NCBI GenBank assembly: GCA_041666125.1
Contig: JBAYHN010000063.1
Span: 1 to 7,741 of the forward strand
Origin: JBAYHN01 sp041666125
GTDB taxonomy: Bacteria > Patescibacteriota > Gracilibacteria > UBA1369 > UM-FILTER-53-11
DNA: 7,741 bases
Reading direction: 5' to 3'
The position numbers were made by a program, and so were the translations under genes. A model generated the notes under the pieces. It did not search any database and was not told the origin of the DNA. It saw only the letters and a list, made by a program, of their open reading frames with translations. Shown here one piece after another: positions 6,357 through 7,741 of this stretch; within the stretch, counting starts at the first letter, position 1; each line of letters starts with the position of its first letter.

Positions 6357-7513
6357 AGAAATTTCTTGAAAGTTTTTTTGAGCAGATTCACTTTATTCGT
6401 TTTCTCCCAGGTAAATTCCGAAAGTTCGCGGCCAAAATGTCCGTATGCGGCCGTTTTTAAATAAATTGGGCGAAGAAGATTTAATTCTTTGATTATGTCT
6501 GCCGGTTTAATTGGGAAATTTTCTTTGATGAATTTTAATAATTTTTCTTCGTCGACTTTGCTCGTGCCAAATGTGTCTATGGAGACCGAAACCGGAGTTG
6601 CCACGCCAATGGAATATGCCAATTGAATTTGGCATTTTTGAGCAATCCCTGCGGCGACAATGTTTTTTGCGATGTAGCGAGCGGCGTAACTTGCGCTGCG
6701 ATCAACTTTGGAAGGATCTTTGCCGGAAAAACAACCTCCGCCGTGAGGAGCATATCCGCCATATGTATCAACAATTATTTTTCTGCCGGTTAATCCGGTG
6801 TCTGCTTCCGGTCCACCAATACAAAAAACGCCGGTTTCATTAATAAATATTTTCGTGTCTTCATCCATTAATTTTCCGCAAATAGGATTAATAACATTTT
6901 TAATAATGTCGCTGCGAATTTTTTCGTGATTGGTTTCGGGATTGTGATGAACGGCCACAACAACCGCTTCTATGCGCTTAGGCTTGCCATTTTCGTACTG
7001 CACTGTAACTTGCGTTTTTCCATCAGGCCTTACCCAAGGCAAAATTTTCTTTTTGCGAACTTCGGCAAGTCTCATCGCCAATTTATGTGAAAGGCTTATT
7101 GGCAGCGGCATAAATTCGCGCGTTTCATCACAGGCAAATCCAAACATTATGCCCTGATCTCCGGCGCCCTGCTCATGACGCGTGGAGGAATTTACTCCAG
7201 CCGCAATGTTTTTACTTTGCTCGTGAATCGCGGTCAGAATTGAACAATCGGAAGAGTCCAGGCCGTATTCCGGATTTGTATAACCAATGGTTTTTAAAGT
7301 TGTGCGAACGATTGCAGGAATTTCAACATAACAGTCAGTCGTAATTTCTCCGGCCACAAAAATCATTCCGGTCGTTGCCAAACATTCCACGGCAACGTGA
7401 GCTTTTTTATCTTTCGCCAAAATCGCATCCAGAATCGCGTCAGAAACCTGATCGCAGATTTTATCCGGATGGCCTTCGGTCACCGATTCAGATGTGAATA
7501 GGAAATCGCGCAT
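6353..7513 (-). CDS. metK: S-adenosylmethionine synthetase (methionine adenosyltransferase)
   Basis: 386 residues from the ATG at 7513, close to the usual 380-400. It makes S-adenosylmethionine from methionine and ATP, releasing phosphate and pyrophosphate; in this family the enzyme is a cytosolic tetramer needing Mg2+ and K+. The start gives MRDFLFTSESVTEGHPDK, the expected N-terminus. A TTG at 7531 would add six residues, but it lies between the promoter boxes and is unlikely. Motifs: GHPDK (14-18), GAGDQG (116-121), Asp238 in the ADTGLTGRK segment, DTYGGY (249-254), HGGG..SGKDPSKVDRSASY (257-276, P-loop region) and KTAAYGHFGRE near the C-terminus (353-363). All key segments are intact. It is the first gene of a two-gene operon with ahcY, overlapping by 4 bp, and is transcribed away from the glycosyltransferase gene. 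Confidence 0.97.
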   Translation of the reverse strand: MRDFLFTSESVTEGHPDKICDQVSDAILDAILAKDKKAHVAVECLATTGMIFVAGEITTDCYVEIPAIVRTTLKTIGYTNPEYGLDSSDCSILTAIHEQSKNIAAGVNSSTRHEQGAGDQGIMFGFACDETREFMPLPISLSHKLAMRLAEVRKKKILPWVRPDGKTQVTVQYENGKPKRIEAVVVAVHHNPETNHEKIRSDIIKNVINPICGKLMDEDTKIFINETGVFCIGGPEADTGLTGRKIIVDTYGGYAPHGGGCFSGKDPSKVDRSASYAARYIAKNIVAAGIAQKCQIQLAYSIGVATPVSVSIDTFGTSKVDEEKLLKFIKENFPIKPADIIKELNLLRPIYLKTAAYGHFGRELSEFTWEKTNKVNLLKKTFKKFL

Positions 7514-7621
7514 AGCCCGGCTACTGTACAATAGGAAGGTCGTGAGGTCAACAGGCGCCTTGTCTGCAATCTGTTGCGGCGTGGCCTTTTAATCAGTTTT
7601 ATTGTATTTTAAGGCCAAATT
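7514..7621. promoter_or_regulatory. Divergent intergenic region between metK and the glycosyltransferase gene
   Basis: This 108-bp spacer separates two divergently transcribed starts. Besides the metK promoter it holds an 8-bp palindrome AGGCGCCT (7553-7560) next to the metK -35 box. It also holds an inverted repeat of GGCCTT (7583-7588) and AAGGCC (7611-7616) around a T-rich centre. For the rightward gene, AAGG at 7611-7614 sits 7 bp before the ATG as a weak ribosome binding site. TTGCGG (7574-7579) and TTTATT (7598-7603), 18 bp apart, are a weak promoter candidate. Whether the inverted repeats are operators is unproven. Confidence 0.4.
7523..7551 (-). promoter_or_regulatory. Likely metK-ahcY promoter, giving a very short or absent leader
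   Basis: On the minus strand, TTGACC (7551-7546, 5/6) and TACAGT (7528-7523, 4/6) are separated by 17 bp. The -10 box ends only 9 bp before the metK ATG, so transcription would begin within a few bases of the start codon. No Shine-Dalgarno lies between. No room exists for a SAM riboswitch or T-box unless a second promoter lies further upstream. Confidence 0.5.
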
Positions 7622-7741
7622 ATGGTTTCGCTAGTTATTTTAAATTACAACGGGCAAAAGCTAATAAAGACCTGTTTGGAGTCCGTAAATAAGTTGGATT
7701 TCAAAGATAAGGAAGTGATTTTTTTGGATAATGCTTCCACG
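7622..7741 (+). CDS. Family 2 glycosyltransferase, N-terminal fragment (3' end outside window)
   Basis: Forty codons are open from the ATG at 7622 to the window edge. The start VSLVILNYNG, then a helix with ESV (20-22), a strand EVIFLDNAS (31-39) and a final Thr at 40, match the beginning of the GT-A fold in family 2 glycosyltransferases. There, the first strand (VSIVIxNYNG) and the D-N-A/G-S-T-D segment bind the nucleotide-sugar donor. Such enzymes typically build cell-surface polysaccharide or glycolipid; the acceptor cannot be told from this fragment. A weak ribosome binding site (AAGG, 7 bp upstream) supports the start. The catalytic DxD and later residues lie outside the window. Confidence 0.85.
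   Translation, partial: MVSLVILNYNGQKLIKTCLESVNKLDFKDKEVIFLDNAST

Noticed and set aside
7514..7621. SAM riboswitch or T-box leader upstream of metK
   Set aside because: The spacer is short and contains the divergent promoter; I could not find the paired stems and conserved core of a SAM riboswitch, and the predicted leader is almost absent.

Overview
The window looks like part of a bacterial chromosome of moderate to low GC, most plausibly from a Candidate Phyla Radiation / Patescibacteria-like lineage. This is inferred from gene content and style: large secreted fibronectin-III proteins in tandem, a MopE-type metal-binding exported protein, an adenosylhomocysteinase of the short archaeal/Thermotoga type, AT-rich spacers and few Shine-Dalgarno sites. 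TGA serves as the stop codon of metK and ahcY, so the genetic code is not one that reads TGA as an amino acid. No rRNA or other taxonomic marker is present, so the assignment is tentative.

Left part (1-3441, + strand): two tandem paralogous genes for secreted surface proteins. Only the last 170 codons of the first are in the window. The second is complete (967 aa): signal peptide, several Ig-like/beta-rich domains with EF-hand-like acidic loops, two FN3 domains and a basic helical tail. The last 513 bp of the two genes align without gaps, showing a duplicated C-terminal module.

Middle (3446-4999, - strand): a 517-aa exported, acidic, low-complexity protein with MopE-like metal-binding repeats. 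It faces the FN3 gene tail to tail with only 4 bp between the stop codons. A good sigma70-type promoter lies just upstream of its start.

Right part (5094-7513, - strand): a two-gene S-adenosylmethionine cycle operon. metK (SAM synthetase) is followed by ahcY (adenosylhomocysteinase), overlapping by 4 bp (ATGA). MetK makes SAM, methyltransferases elsewhere turn it into SAH, and AhcY removes SAH and regenerates homocysteine. The AhcY has a glutamate where the family has a catalytic lysine. A sigma70-like promoter sits so close to the metK ATG that the mRNA may be leaderless.

Far right (7622-7741, + strand): the first 40 codons of a family 2 glycosyltransferase, divergent from metK across a 108-bp spacer. 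I found no RNA gene, CRISPR array, insertion sequence, tRNA or convincing intrinsic terminator. No wholly new multi-gene system is evident. The items most worth checking are the AhcY active-site substitutions and the shared C-terminal module of the tandem surface proteins.
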